64,000 bases of DNA from Tolypothrix sp. FACHB-123 (lineage in GTDB: Bacteria; Cyanobacteriota; Cyanobacteriia; Cyanobacteriales; Nostocaceae): positions 38,596 to 102,595 of the forward strand of contig NZ_JACJRE010000030.1 of the NCBI RefSeq assembly GCF_014697075.1. Reading direction: 5' to 3'. The first letter of the stretch is position 1; every line of letters starts with the position of its first letter. The notes beneath the pieces were generated by a model. The model was not told the origin of the DNA. It ran no database searches and saw nothing but the letters and a program-made list of their open reading frames with translations. Position numbers and translations under genes: made by a program. Of this stretch, positions 45,630-55,053 are shown piece by piece.

Positions 45630-48600
45630 TTAGCTTACATAGCTGAAACTGCTACTAGTAAGACTCAGATTATTCCATCCATCAATTACTCCAATTAGCT
45701 CATCTTGACTGCCATTTTCTAAGTAAAGTGCGCTATAGAAGCCCAATGAGAAACTAAATAATCCATTACTGAGGCTATAATTAGCGGCACTACCATAGAG
45801 TTGAATTTTATCACCATCAAAGGTACTGAAGTCTTCAATGAGCGCATAATCGCCTGTGCCAGAACTTAAATTATTACCATCATTGTAGTAAGCCTTAGTT
45901 CTATCACCCAGAACAAATAAATCAGCTCCAAAACCACCAGTTAAGGTATCAATTTCTCCTGCTCCAGCTAAAGTATCGTTGGGGTTGACACCAATTAGAG
46001 TGTCAATGTCTCCGTCACCAAATAATCGGTCATTACCTTTACCACCAGTCAGGGTATCGTTATTTGAGCCACCGTATAACGTATCGTTACCAGAATCTCC
46101 AAAAATCGCATCATTCCCTGAACTTGCCAAAACAGTATCATTGCCATCGCCACCATAAACAACATCATTACCCCCGCTCGGATTGATAGTGTCATTACCG
46201 CCAAATCCGTTAATGATATCTCTACCTAAAGTACCTGTAAGGAAGTTACCGAAAGAGTTACCGTTAATCACATTCCCTACTGGATTAACAGTGACGCTAA
46301 AAGTATCATCAACAGTTAAACCATTAGATGTACCACGCACAGTCACTTGTGCATTACCAAATTGATTGGGTAAATATTGCAATGTTAAAGAATTACCCAC
46401 AATCGAGGCATTCACCAAGGTGTTATTGCTATTGCCGACAATCGACTTAGTAATCGCTGCTTGAGGGTTGTCAATATCATTAAATACACCGCTTAAATTG
46501 ATAATGTTGTTAGCAGAACCTTGATTAACCACAACATCGGCAATTGGTGCAACTACAATTGGTGCATCATCTACAGCATCAACATTGACTGTAAAGGTAT
46601 CATCAACAGTTTTGCCATTAGATGTACCAGTAATAGTAATTGTCGCAGTCCCAAATTGGTTAGGTAGATAATCCAGAGTCAAATTATTGTTAACAATGCT
46701 GGCATTAACTAAGCCACTATTGCTATTAGCTTTAACTGTCTTGGTAATGCCAGTAAGAGGGTTATCAATATCTGCGAAGACGTTACTTAAATCAATTACA
46801 GTATCTGCTGCATCCTCAGGTACTCTGACATCAGCAATTGGGTTAGCAACAGTTGGTGGCGCATCTACAACTAATCTCACCCTACCAGTATGTTGGGCAA
46901 GATCGTTAAAAGTCATCTCGACAATCTCACCGTTACGAGTCGTACTGCTTGCACCTTCGGTTATTACGCTCAATGCACCGGGATTTTTGATATCTAAGAC
47001 AACTTTACCTTCACCAAAGAATGAAAATTCTAAATCTGTACCATTACCAACAACTGAAGTTAATTCGGCACGCATTGGTAGGTCAATAATCCGAGTCACA
47101 TCATCTTGAGTTGTACCCAAATTGATGGTATATCGACCGCCATTACGTGGTAAAAATACCGTATCTTTATCGTAGGCATACCAACCATTAACACTTTTGA
47201 TTGTTTGAGAGGGATCGATATTCAAACCAAAAGCGCCTACATCAGTAACTCCGGCAACAGTAGCAGTAATAGTATTTGCACTGGGATAATCAAGAGTTAA
47301 TTGTGATTTCTCAAAAGTTCTAATGCGCTGGCTTAACTCCTCAGCCGTAATAAACTCTGTATTATCGTTGTATGCTCTGGCAATGAAATTAGTAAACATT
47401 GCCTGAGTGTAAGGCGAGCCTGAGTTATCCGTTGGATCTGTATCCCACTCTGTAGGGCCATAATCATGCCAAGGAAAATGGATGATGGCTTGGGCTGCGT
47501 GATTGGTTAAGCCAGTATATTCTTTGAGCCATTCTGCTTCCGCTTGTTGTGGTGTTAACTGGCGAAACTGCACCAGCGAAAAATCAAAGGACATGTTCGG
47601 CGCAAGATAAACATAATCCTTATTCTCCGGAAACAAAAAGCCAAAAGCATTAGGATAACCCGCACCCACACTTGCATAACCACCAGAAACATAGGATAAG
47701 TATTTCTGAAGCTCTTTGGAAACTCCTATACCTTCTGGCGCTCCGGGAATCGCTGCACCTGTAACGGTAATTCCTAATTGTTGCTCAATGACTAATTGTG
47801 ATTGGTTAAATTCAAACTCTAACTTGGTAGCATATTGTGCATCAGTAAGAGTGGGACTTACAGGAGCCGACGCATTATTTTCTTTATATGTACTCTGATT
47901 TGTGTCTTCTGGGTGAGTGTAAGAGTGGGTACCAATTTCGTTTTGTAGAGCCAGGATTTGGTCATAGTAAGGCTTGGAAACAGTCCAATCAGTAAATTGC
48001 CCATTTGCTGGATTGTTACCGACGTTAATGTAGTATGACCCTACAAAGTTATAGTCATTTTTCCATTGCTCCAGAATTGGCAGCAGTTTATCGTAAACTC
48101 CTGGAGTATTTCCATTTGGATTCACATCATCAGCTTCTTGAGACTGATCCATGTCATTGCGAGAAATAAAAATACTCGCATCCCGACTCATATTTAACGC
48201 GACTTTGGGTTTCTCATCCAGAACAGCCCATTGCAATGCTTTCCACAATAAATTGTTATCCGCCATGAATCCCGGAGTACTAAAGTGGACATTTCTGCCT
48301 CCGGTTTGTGTCGCTAACACAGCATTTTCTTTCTGCCCATTTACCAGAAAATCTGCGAGAACTATGGGTGTTTTATTATCATTAGGGTCAACATCACCAT
48401 AAGTGTCATAGGTAATGTTATTGTAATTGCGAATTACCTCATCCGGATTGTATCCTTGCATAACTGGATGAGTAGTAATTTCAGCGTTGAGAACACCATT
48501 AACCGGTGTGGTGCTACCACCAATTCTTTTGAGATTCAACAACTGCTCCATCCGGGTATAGGAATTTCCGGGTAAAGCATTACCGTTTTCATCGTTAGTT

Positions 48601-49916
48601 AAGAAATTTCCGGCGGTAATTAGACCAATGTTATATTGATAAACTGCCTGTGTTAGTGTCTCTTGAATGGCATCTAGTTTCGCCAGGGGTACATTTGCAA
48701 AGTAGGGAAATATTAGCGAATCATAATTGACAAGTTTATTGATATCAGTTAAGTCATCCTCTGTGAGAATATCAAAGGGAATGCCTGCCTGCATCGCTTG
48801 GCTTTGCATCGACAAGAACAGTTGGTGATATGCTGTTTCGCTAAAAAATTGTTTCGCCGTAGTTGCGGAAAAAACTATCCCTACCTTTTTACTCAAATCT
48901 GTTCTTGTTGGTAGATTTTGTGCCCCATATACTGTGTATTTTTGGGTAGCATAATCTCCCGGTATAAATGCCGTGTTATTAATATCCCCTATAATGTCAA
49001 TTGCTTGTGGTGCCCCATTGAGCAACGATATTGGCACAGCAAATTCGACTATTTTTTTATCTGGACTAAAGCCATAGTCTAATGGTGTAAGATAATTTTC
49101 TCCATCTGCTCCTGTGTAAAGATAGGGAAGCCCGTCTGCTGCGAAGTTGACGTTATACTCTGCGCCCCCAAATTGACCATTTACTTGATAGCCTGTCGTG
49201 GAATTCCTATCTGTATTCAGCCATAATGTTGTGAACGTACCTATTGCCAGGTCATCTGTCTTTAAGGCGAAAACATAGGCATCACCTACATTGAGATCAA
49301 CTGCATACTTTCCATAGATTTCAACTCCTTGTACTCCTGTTCCAGGTAAGAAATCTAATCTCTCACTTGCTGTCCAATCTTGTAAGTTTCCGTCTAGGCT
49401 GATATTTCCGTACTGTGCTGCTGCTTGTTCTAGTGTTCTGCTTTGACCATTGATGATGACTGTTGTAGTATCATCTTTGCTTTTCAATGCTGCTAGTTGA
49501 GTTGGCGTTAACTCTTTACCTTGAACTAGGGCTGAAAAAATTGCACCTTCATCGCCCTGTGCATCTTGGATATTTATTTGCGAATCTATATAGTGTCCGA
49601 GTTCTTCTATTAGTACATCAACACCTTTGGCGGGAGCGTTTAACAGTGCTTTTGATAAATAAACCGTATTATTGAAAATACCAAAAGCTCCTTGTCCACC
49701 ATTAATATCCTTTGAGCTAACCATTTTAATGGTGGGTAAGCTGGAATAATTGATGATTTCATTAATTACTTTTTGAGCTTTTTCTTGATCCCAGTTTTCA
49801 CCAAATGCTAAATTCATTTTTTGTGAATAATCAGCAGATGAAAAGAATTCACTAATATTATTTATTGCTCTTTTCAGCAATTCTTCCAAATCGATCACAG
49901 ATAGTTCGTTAGGCAT
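45630..49916 (-). CDS. Giant secreted RTX protein with polysaccharide-deacetylase-like domain
   Basis: 1428 residues. 1-165: a domain with VLIEELGHYIDSQIN, a gluzincin-like helix whose first His is Glu. 170-320: a beta-rich carbohydrate-binding-like segment (GNLQDWTASERL). 340-560: a Rossmann-like domain (KVGIVFSATTAKQFF). 565-860: a NodB/CE18-like deacetylase, with FISRNDMDQSQEADD (acidic pair) and EIGTHSYTHPEDTN (metal His pair), and IIHFPWHDYGP later. 1055-1245: two tandem Ig-like repeats (ADIDNPLTGITKTV, NDIDNPQAAITKSI). 1250-1375: RTX GGxGxDxLx calcium-binding nonapeptides. No signal peptide; C-terminal RTX repeats suggest type I secretion. Acts outside the cell, probably on an N-acetylated polymer (inference). 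Confidence 0.85.
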   Translation of the reverse strand: MPNELSVIDLEELLKRAINNISEFFSSADYSQKMNLAFGENWDQEKAQKVINEIINYSSLPTIKMVSSKDINGGQGAFGIFNNTVYLSKALLNAPAKGVDVLIEELGHYIDSQINIQDAQGDEGAIFSALVQGKELTPTQLAALKSKDDTTTVIINGQSRTLEQAAAQYGNISLDGNLQDWTASERLDFLPGTGVQGVEIYGKYAVDLNVGDAYVFALKTDDLAIGTFTTLWLNTDRNSTTGYQVNGQFGGAEYNVNFAADGLPYLYTGADGENYLTPLDYGFSPDKKIVEFAVPISLLNGAPQAIDIIGDINNTAFIPGDYATQKYTVYGAQNLPTRTDLSKKVGIVFSATTAKQFFSETAYHQLFLSMQSQAMQAGIPFDILTEDDLTDINKLVNYDSLIFPYFANVPLAKLDAIQETLTQAVYQYNIGLITAGNFLTNDENGNALPGNSYTRMEQLLNLKRIGGSTTPVNGVLNAEITTHPVMQGYNPDEVIRNYNNITYDTYGDVDPNDNKTPIVLADFLVNGQKENAVLATQTGGRNVHFSTPGFMADNNLLWKALQWAVLDEKPKVALNMSRDASIFISRNDMDQSQEADDVNPNGNTPGVYDKLLPILEQWKNDYNFVGSYYINVGNNPANGQFTDWTVSKPYYDQILALQNEIGTHSYTHPEDTNQSTYKENNASAPVSPTLTDAQYATKLEFEFNQSQLVIEQQLGITVTGAAIPGAPEGIGVSKELQKYLSYVSGGYASVGAGYPNAFGFLFPENKDYVYLAPNMSFDFSLVQFRQLTPQQAEAEWLKEYTGLTNHAAQAIIHFPWHDYGPTEWDTDPTDNSGSPYTQAMFTNFIARAYNDNTEFITAEELSQRIRTFEKSQLTLDYPSANTITATVAGVTDVGAFGLNIDPSQTIKSVNGWYAYDKDTVFLPRNGGRYTINLGTTQDDVTRIIDLPMRAELTSVVGNGTDLEFSFFGEGKVVLDIKNPGALSVITEGASSTTRNGEIVEMTFNDLAQHTGRVRLVVDAPPTVANPIADVRVPEDAADTVIDLSNVFADIDNPLTGITKTVKANSNSGLVNASIVNNNLTLDYLPNQFGTATITITGTSNGKTVDDTFTVNVDAVDDAPIVVAPIADVVVNQGSANNIINLSGVFNDIDNPQAAITKSIVGNSNNTLVNASIVGNSLTLQYLPNQFGNAQVTVRGTSNGLTVDDTFSVTVNPVGNVINGNSFGNFLTGTLGRDIINGFGGNDTINPSGGNDVVYGGDGNDTVLASSGNDAIFGDSGNDTLYGGSNNDTLTGGKGNDRLFGDGDIDTLIGVNPNDTLAGAGEIDTLTGGFGADLFVLGDRTKAYYNDGNNLSSGTGDYALIEDFSTFDGDKIQLYGSAANYSLSNGLFSFSLGFYSALYLENGSQDELIGVIDGWNNLSLTSSSFSYVS

Positions 49917-50145
49917 TGTATTTCATTCTCCAAAAGGTAGATGTTGCAAAAATTGTGTTTATAGAATTGATATATAATTTTTGAAATATATTCATTTACA
50001 GTCCTTTTAGCTAACACATCTGGATTTTTTAGGTATTTTAAACACCAAATCAAACTGTAAATATTCAATTTTTCCAAAAAATAATCAAATTTCTATATTG
50101 GCAAGTGATTAACAAGTCAGAATAAATCTGAATGGGTTTACCCTC

Positions 50146-51357
50146 TTATACTTGTAACCAAATTCCTTGTCTTCTCCAAGTTTGCTCTAGCAAAAATTTC
50201 TCTAGCATTTGTGGGGAAATAATTGATTTTTGTACTAATATTTCCCCTAATTTTTGCTGAGTAAGTGCTTGCTCTTGTAAAGCTTGTGTTAATTGAGTAG
50301 CTGAAATATTGTTGCTTTCTAGCAATAGCGCACCTAGCCGGAAATTCTCTTGTGCTAGCTGTTTTTCTAATGTAGCCAAAGCAATTAATTTTTTCTCCCA
50401 GTTTAAAGCTGTAGAGACAATGGTTGCTAAACTGTTATATTTCGGTTCCCAACCTAAAATATTGCGAATTTTATCAGAACTTGCAACCACACAAGCTGGA
50501 TCTCCTGTGCGGCGTTGGTTTTCTATTACAGGAAAGTCTACTCCAGAGATTTTCTGCACCATCTTTAAAACTTCCCGCACGCTATAGCCTTGGCCATAGC
50601 CACAGTTGAATATTTGACTCTCATTTCCTGCTTCTAGATAGCGCAATGCATCTACATGGGCTGTAGCTAAATCTTCTACATGAATGTAATCTCTAATTCC
50701 AGTTCCATCTGGAGTGGGAAAGTCTGTCCCAAAGATACTGACGGAGGGACGACGACCTAAAGCTGCATCACAAGCTACTTTAATTAAGTGTTCGGCTTTC
50801 TTTGCAGATTGACCTAACTTTCCTGTAGTATCTGCACCAGCGACATTAAAGTAACGCAAGATTACGTACTTTAATTCTGATGCTTGCGCAAAGTCTTGGA
50901 TAATTTGTTCGCTCATGAGTTTGGAGCGACCATAGGGGTTCATCGGTTTGGTCGATGATAACTCTGTGACGAGATTTTCATCAGGTTGACCGTAAACCGC
51001 AGCCGTACTAGAAAAAATTATTTTTTTAACATCGAATAATTGACAACAATGTAATAAATTCAGCGTATTACAAGTATTATTCTTATAGTAATCCAGAGGT
51101 TTTACTATTGATTCCGGTACAGATAGATAGGCTGCAAAATGCAAGACTGCATCAAATTTATGTTGACTAAAAGTTTGAGCTAATAGTTTTTGATCGTCAA
51201 GGCTACCAATAACTAATTCTCCATAGATGACCGATGCAGCAGAACCACTAGAGAGATTGTCATAAACCACTACATCATAACCAGCTTCTCCTAGTTGACG
51301 GACGGTATGGGAGCCGATATAACCTGCGCCTCCAGTGACTAATACTTTTTTAGACAT
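50146..51357 (-). CDS. galE: UDP-glucose/UDP-GlcNAc 4-epimerase with MshEN-like C-terminal domain
   Basis: 403 residues. 1-325 is a GalE-type epimerase: VTGGAGYIGSH NAD loop, SSTAAVYGQP, the catalytic YGRSK, and FGTDFPTPDGTGIRDYIHVEDLATAHVDAL. It interconverts UDP-glucose and UDP-galactose, or the N-acetyl forms. Residues 335-403 are an added helical domain, RLGALLLESNNISATQLTQALQEQ then KLGEILVQKSIISPQMLEKFLLEQ: the paired pattern of the GspE N-terminal/MshEN domain, which in other proteins can bind cyclic di-GMP. Such a fusion could link sugar-nucleotide supply to a second messenger; the key Arg/Leu residues need comparison. It lies in the polysaccharide region, upstream of the RTX protein on the same strand. 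Confidence 0.88.
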   Translation of the reverse strand: MSKKVLVTGGAGYIGSHTVRQLGEAGYDVVVYDNLSSGSAASVIYGELVIGSLDDQKLLAQTFSQHKFDAVLHFAAYLSVPESIVKPLDYYKNNTCNTLNLLHCCQLFDVKKIIFSSTAAVYGQPDENLVTELSSTKPMNPYGRSKLMSEQIIQDFAQASELKYVILRYFNVAGADTTGKLGQSAKKAEHLIKVACDAALGRRPSVSIFGTDFPTPDGTGIRDYIHVEDLATAHVDALRYLEAGNESQIFNCGYGQGYSVREVLKMVQKISGVDFPVIENQRRTGDPACVVASSDKIRNILGWEPKYNSLATIVSTALNWEKKLIALATLEKQLAQENFRLGALLLESNNISATQLTQALQEQALTQQKLGEILVQKSIISPQMLEKFLLEQTWRRQGIWLQV

Positions 51358-52280
51358 TGTTTTTTACCTGAATGAAAGTAAACATAATTTTTAAAACCAA
51401 TAAATAAATTTTTCTGTTTATGCATCAAAAATTTGGCTAGAAGGCAAATTGTTTGTCTTCTATGCCAAAATTTTGTTTTAACAGCAGATTCTCAACCAAT
51501 CACTTAGAGTATTTAGAGTTTTTTAGTGCATCTCTAGAATTTCAGGTTCTAGTAGCAAGTTTTGAGCAAGAAATTGCAATTTTACGACAATTTGAGATTA
51601 ATTATTAATTTGGTTGATATCATACCTTTATTGTCTTACGTAAATACTTATTAGACCATAAACTACAGGTAAATTTTTCAATGTTTGTTTTTTGATTTTG
51701 TGTTGAAAATGCAAATTATATGTTATTGCTCAGCAAAAAAAAAATATTCTGTTCTTCACAATAATTTTGTTGATTTTATGCTATTACTTTTCAGCATCAT
51801 TATTTCCTAATTTTAGGAGAACATTGAACTAGGTTAAGTATTGTTTAAGCAAGTTCTATTAAAATTAGGCTTGGCAGTTTTCATAATATCAATTGCCGCT
51901 ATTTAAGATATTACAATTCATATAAAGAATCAATAAACTATCTATAAAGTATTCGTTAAGAGCAGTAAAAATACTAACTTAACTTTCTTCAGATTTTCCT
52001 CATTTTTTTGTGATGGCTTGCCTTTGAACAGCTAATTAGCATGTTGTAATCAAGCTATATCGCCAACATAGTAAGACTCTGGTAAATTTAAAAAACTATT
52101 ATGAAAGGATTTTTTCATCGGTTTTCATGATAGCTTTATTAATATTATTGACTAATCAATTTATAATCATTCAGGTGCCAATACTAGCCTAAATTTGGAC
52201 ATTGGGCGCTGTGACATTCAAATTTACTGTTAACTGATTTTAGGCTGGTGAAATTTCCATATAGATTAATGTAAATAATT
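51358..52280. other. Gene-free divergent control region
   Basis: 920 very AT-rich bases between galE (leftward) and the membrane protein gene (rightward). No frame, repeat or RNA recognised. The length suggests substantial promoter regulation of the polysaccharide genes. Confidence 0.5.
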
Positions 52281-54083
52281 GTGATATTTCTGCAAACTTT
52301 TATTTTTGATGTACTCACTACTATATGGGTAGTGATGTTGTTTGTAATGGTCTTTATTTGGCTCCCCAGCAAAGTTTTTATTTTTTCAGATAAAATATCT
52401 TGGGATAGTCGAATAGTTGGTAGCTGCTCGCGAATAGTGTTAGTTACTTTATTTGGGGTTTGGCTACTGAGTGCGTTGCATTTGTTTAGCTGGTTTACGC
52501 TGGTATTTTTATATGGTGGTTGTTTTTTACTGCGCTGGTTACATCACCATAATTGGCGTGTTAAAAAACAGTTGCATCTGATAAGCCAGAGGGTAGGATG
52601 TATTGTTTTAGATGCGCTCGATCAAGGCTTTTTACCAAAAATTCGTCAGGGTTGGCAGAGAATTCTCCAGTTTGGGAAAGAAGAATTAGCGATGGTGGAG
52701 AAATTAATCGCGATCGCACTTTCACGAAATATCCTAGAGGTTCTACTAATCACAGTGATCCTGACCTTTGCTGTATTATTGCGGTTTGAGCATCCCTTAC
52801 GAGAACTACGGTTTGGTAATCCTGATAGTTATGGGGTGTTACTAGCTACCAGACAAATTATCGCTGGGGATTGGCCGGGACAAATTCACTCTTTTCCCAT
52901 GTTGTCTACTTTAGGGAGTGTCTTATCTCTGTTAGGGGCGATTGATGCTATGCAAGTTATTCGCTTTCTCAACCCCCTGTTAGGTTGTGTGTTGGTGCTA
53001 AGTGTTGGCTATAGTCTGGGCGTAATTTCTCAAAATAGAACAGCAGCCTTTGGTGCTATGTATAGCTTAGGGGCTTATCTGTTCACTTCTCATCTAGAAT
53101 TATCTCAGGTGACGCCGCTATGGTTACAACAATGGCTGACAACGGTGACAGAAAGTTTAAATTCCTCCTTAATTCGTCAATGGGCTGGGGGTAACTTAGA
53201 AATAGGCGCGATATTTCTAGTTTTAGGATTAGCACGAGGTTGGGAAGCATCGAGAAGTTCACACCGTCGAGATGCTGTGATTGATACAGTTTGTTGCTTG
53301 ACGATTGTAGCGATCGCAAAACCAACCTTGTTAATTTTGGCATTGATCGGCGGAATGAGCTTTTTCGCTGGCGGGAGATTAGCATTGACTATTATTACTA
53401 CCAGTTGGATAGTCTTGGCTTTAGTCTATGCTTTGCCGGAAAATCCCTTAGGATGGGAAAACAGTTTTTTACTCACCCTACCCATAGGACTTAGCTGGCT
53501 TTGGGGATTGGCGTTAATCCCCATCATCTGGTTGCTGAGTTTGGTATTGGGTTTGTGGTCTGAGATTATCTGCTTGATTTTGGTATTTGCGATCGCAGTT
53601 AATTTTTTGTTGCCAAATCCGCCTAAAATTACCTATCTAGAATATGAGATGGCTGCACGTAAAACCCTAGAATTAAGAGTCAGATTTCCCATTAAGCGCT
53701 GGATGATTGTCGCCCCCGTGGAACAACTAGCAGAAAGTTATGGTGCGGGTTGGTATGAGGATCTGGGTTTATTTGTCGAGAAGTATGCTGCTAAAGTTAG
53801 CAATTCTGATTTTCACTTTCGTTATTCCGTAGCAAATATGTTTATTGTGGTGGAAAAACGACCCTTGGCGACGGGAATTAGTGAAAATCAAACACTTCCC
53901 TATTCGGTTTTATCTGACCCTACCTATCGTCATTATCGTTCATCCGCAGGGCGTGCAAGCCTAGAATTTACGGCATTGCAGATGTGTGAAACTTATCGTC
54001 ACCTCCATCCACAAGATGTGGCTATTTATTATGAAGATCGGGACTTGAGAATCTATCAAGTTCAGCTTCCTGAAGACCTCTGA
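52281..54083 (+). CDS. Polytopic membrane protein, hypothetical
   Basis: Up to 600 residues from a GTG at 52281; an in-frame ATG 18 codons later is an alternative. There are two or three N-terminal helices, a basic segment (about 90-145), then about eight helices (residues 150-440) starting with LEVLLITVILTFAVLLRFEHPLRELRFGNPDSYGVLLATRQIIAGDWPGQIHSFPML. The conserved-looking loop after the first of these resembles the acidic loop of GT-C glycosyltransferases, but no certain motif is present. The C-terminal 150 residues are soluble (RWMIVAPVEQLAESYGAGWYEDLGLFVEKY). It is flanked by the polysaccharide genes and overlaps the convergent hydrolase gene by 22 bases. Function unknown. Confidence 0.75.
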   Translation: MIFLQTFIFDVLTTIWVVMLFVMVFIWLPSKVFIFSDKISWDSRIVGSCSRIVLVTLFGVWLLSALHLFSWFTLVFLYGGCFLLRWLHHHNWRVKKQLHLISQRVGCIVLDALDQGFLPKIRQGWQRILQFGKEELAMVEKLIAIALSRNILEVLLITVILTFAVLLRFEHPLRELRFGNPDSYGVLLATRQIIAGDWPGQIHSFPMLSTLGSVLSLLGAIDAMQVIRFLNPLLGCVLVLSVGYSLGVISQNRTAAFGAMYSLGAYLFTSHLELSQVTPLWLQQWLTTVTESLNSSLIRQWAGGNLEIGAIFLVLGLARGWEASRSSHRRDAVIDTVCCLTIVAIAKPTLLILALIGGMSFFAGGRLALTIITTSWIVLALVYALPENPLGWENSFLLTLPIGLSWLWGLALIPIIWLLSLVLGLWSEIICLILVFAIAVNFLLPNPPKITYLEYEMAARKTLELRVRFPIKRWMIVAPVEQLAESYGAGWYEDLGLFVEKYAAKVSNSDFHFRYSVANMFIVVEKRPLATGISENQTLPYSVLSDPTYRHYRSSAGRASLEFTALQMCETYRHLHPQDVAIYYEDRDLRIYQVQLPEDL

Positions 54084-54922
54084 ACTTTTTGATTTAAAGA
54101 ACGGATATGATTTACTTCCTCTTCCCAATAAGAGGGTAAGCTGTTCCAAGGATCTTTGTCAGGATTATCTGGACTATCATCCGTGACATAGATATATTGG
54201 ATATTGCGTGCCACAGCTTGATTGATATGTTGTTTCATTGTTGCTGCATCAGGAACGGTGTGAATTAAACAGGAAAAATGTTTCGGCTCATAATTTTTGA
54301 CATAGGACTGAAGTTGGTATTGATTCCAAGCCTTTGAATAATTTTCAAAAATTACTAAATTATCACCAGCCGGTCGAGTTAGGTAACCTGGATCGGTTTG
54401 AGTCCCTTGGTTGAGTACAACCATTTGCAGTTTAGGCTGAGTTTTAATGTGTTTGTAAATTTCCTGGTAGTAGTTGAGCTTATCTGGGCTACTTGCAGCT
54501 TCATCTAAAAAAATTCCATCAAGATGAAAATGGGTAGCGTAGATATCAATATCAGCTTTGACTTCATTAATATTGCGCTTACCATAATTTGTCGCTACAT
54601 AACCCAGGATTGTTACACCTCCTTGTTTGAGGTCTTGAATACCTCTTTTATAATCTCTGTTTGGTGGGCCATTATCGGGGCCATTATTGGGATTAATAAT
54701 TGCAGTAATTGGTACTTGACTAGCAGCCGCAGCGACTTTCGGCCAGGTATAGGTAGGGGGATTATACCAAGTAGGGTAAGAATAGAGAGGAATGAGAATT
54801 TTGGTTTGCGCAGTGGCAGTTTCTTGCTTGATGGCACTACAAGCTAAAGAAGCTGTCAATAAAGTACTCATAATTAATTTACGTGGAATTAAAGATAGCT
54901 GGCGGGAGGTGTTATTTCTCAT
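54062..54922 (-). CDS. Spherulation-specific family 4-like secreted glycoside hydrolase
   Basis: 286 residues. The N-terminus is an export signal with a possible lipobox (STLLTASLACSAIKQE). The rest is a TIM-barrel-like domain: LIPLYSYPTWYNPPTYTWPKVAAAASQVPITAIINPNNGPD, VTILGYVATNYGKRNINEVKADIDIYATHFHLDGIFLDEAAS and VVLNQGTQTDPGYL. The Asp/Glu in DGIFLDEAAS sit where the family places catalytic acids. Fungal relatives (Sph3) cut galactosaminogalactan. Here it is 130 bases downstream of the PelF-like gene on the same strand, so it probably trims the polymer made by this locus, like the hydrolase half of PelA. Family call good, substrate inferred. Confidence 0.85.
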   Translation of the reverse strand: MRNNTSRQLSLIPRKLIMSTLLTASLACSAIKQETATAQTKILIPLYSYPTWYNPPTYTWPKVAAAASQVPITAIINPNNGPDNGPPNRDYKRGIQDLKQGGVTILGYVATNYGKRNINEVKADIDIYATHFHLDGIFLDEAASSPDKLNYYQEIYKHIKTQPKLQMVVLNQGTQTDPGYLTRPAGDNLVIFENYSKAWNQYQLQSYVKNYEPKHFSCLIHTVPDAATMKQHINQAVARNIQYIYVTDDSPDNPDKDPWNSLPSYWEEEVNHIRSLNQKVQRSSGS

Positions 54923-54947
54923 TGGTAAGAGGTTGAAGTCTATTTAC

Positions 54948-55022
54948 GTTTTGTTATTTCGACTCTGCTTACTGAAAGTTCGCGTAGCGTCTCGCAGAGA
55001 AGTCGAAGTGAGCAGAGGGAAA
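54948..55022. repeat. Palindromic interspersed repeat
   Basis: TTTCGACTCTGCTTACTG and CGAAGTGAGCAGAGGGAAA are imperfect inverted copies around GTTCGCGTAGCGTCTCGCAGAGA, the same core as at 9684 and 33180. It lies between the hydrolase and PelF-like genes. Confidence 0.65.
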
Positions 55023-55053
55023 ACTGCGGTTGTTGCACTTGTTTACTTAGAAT

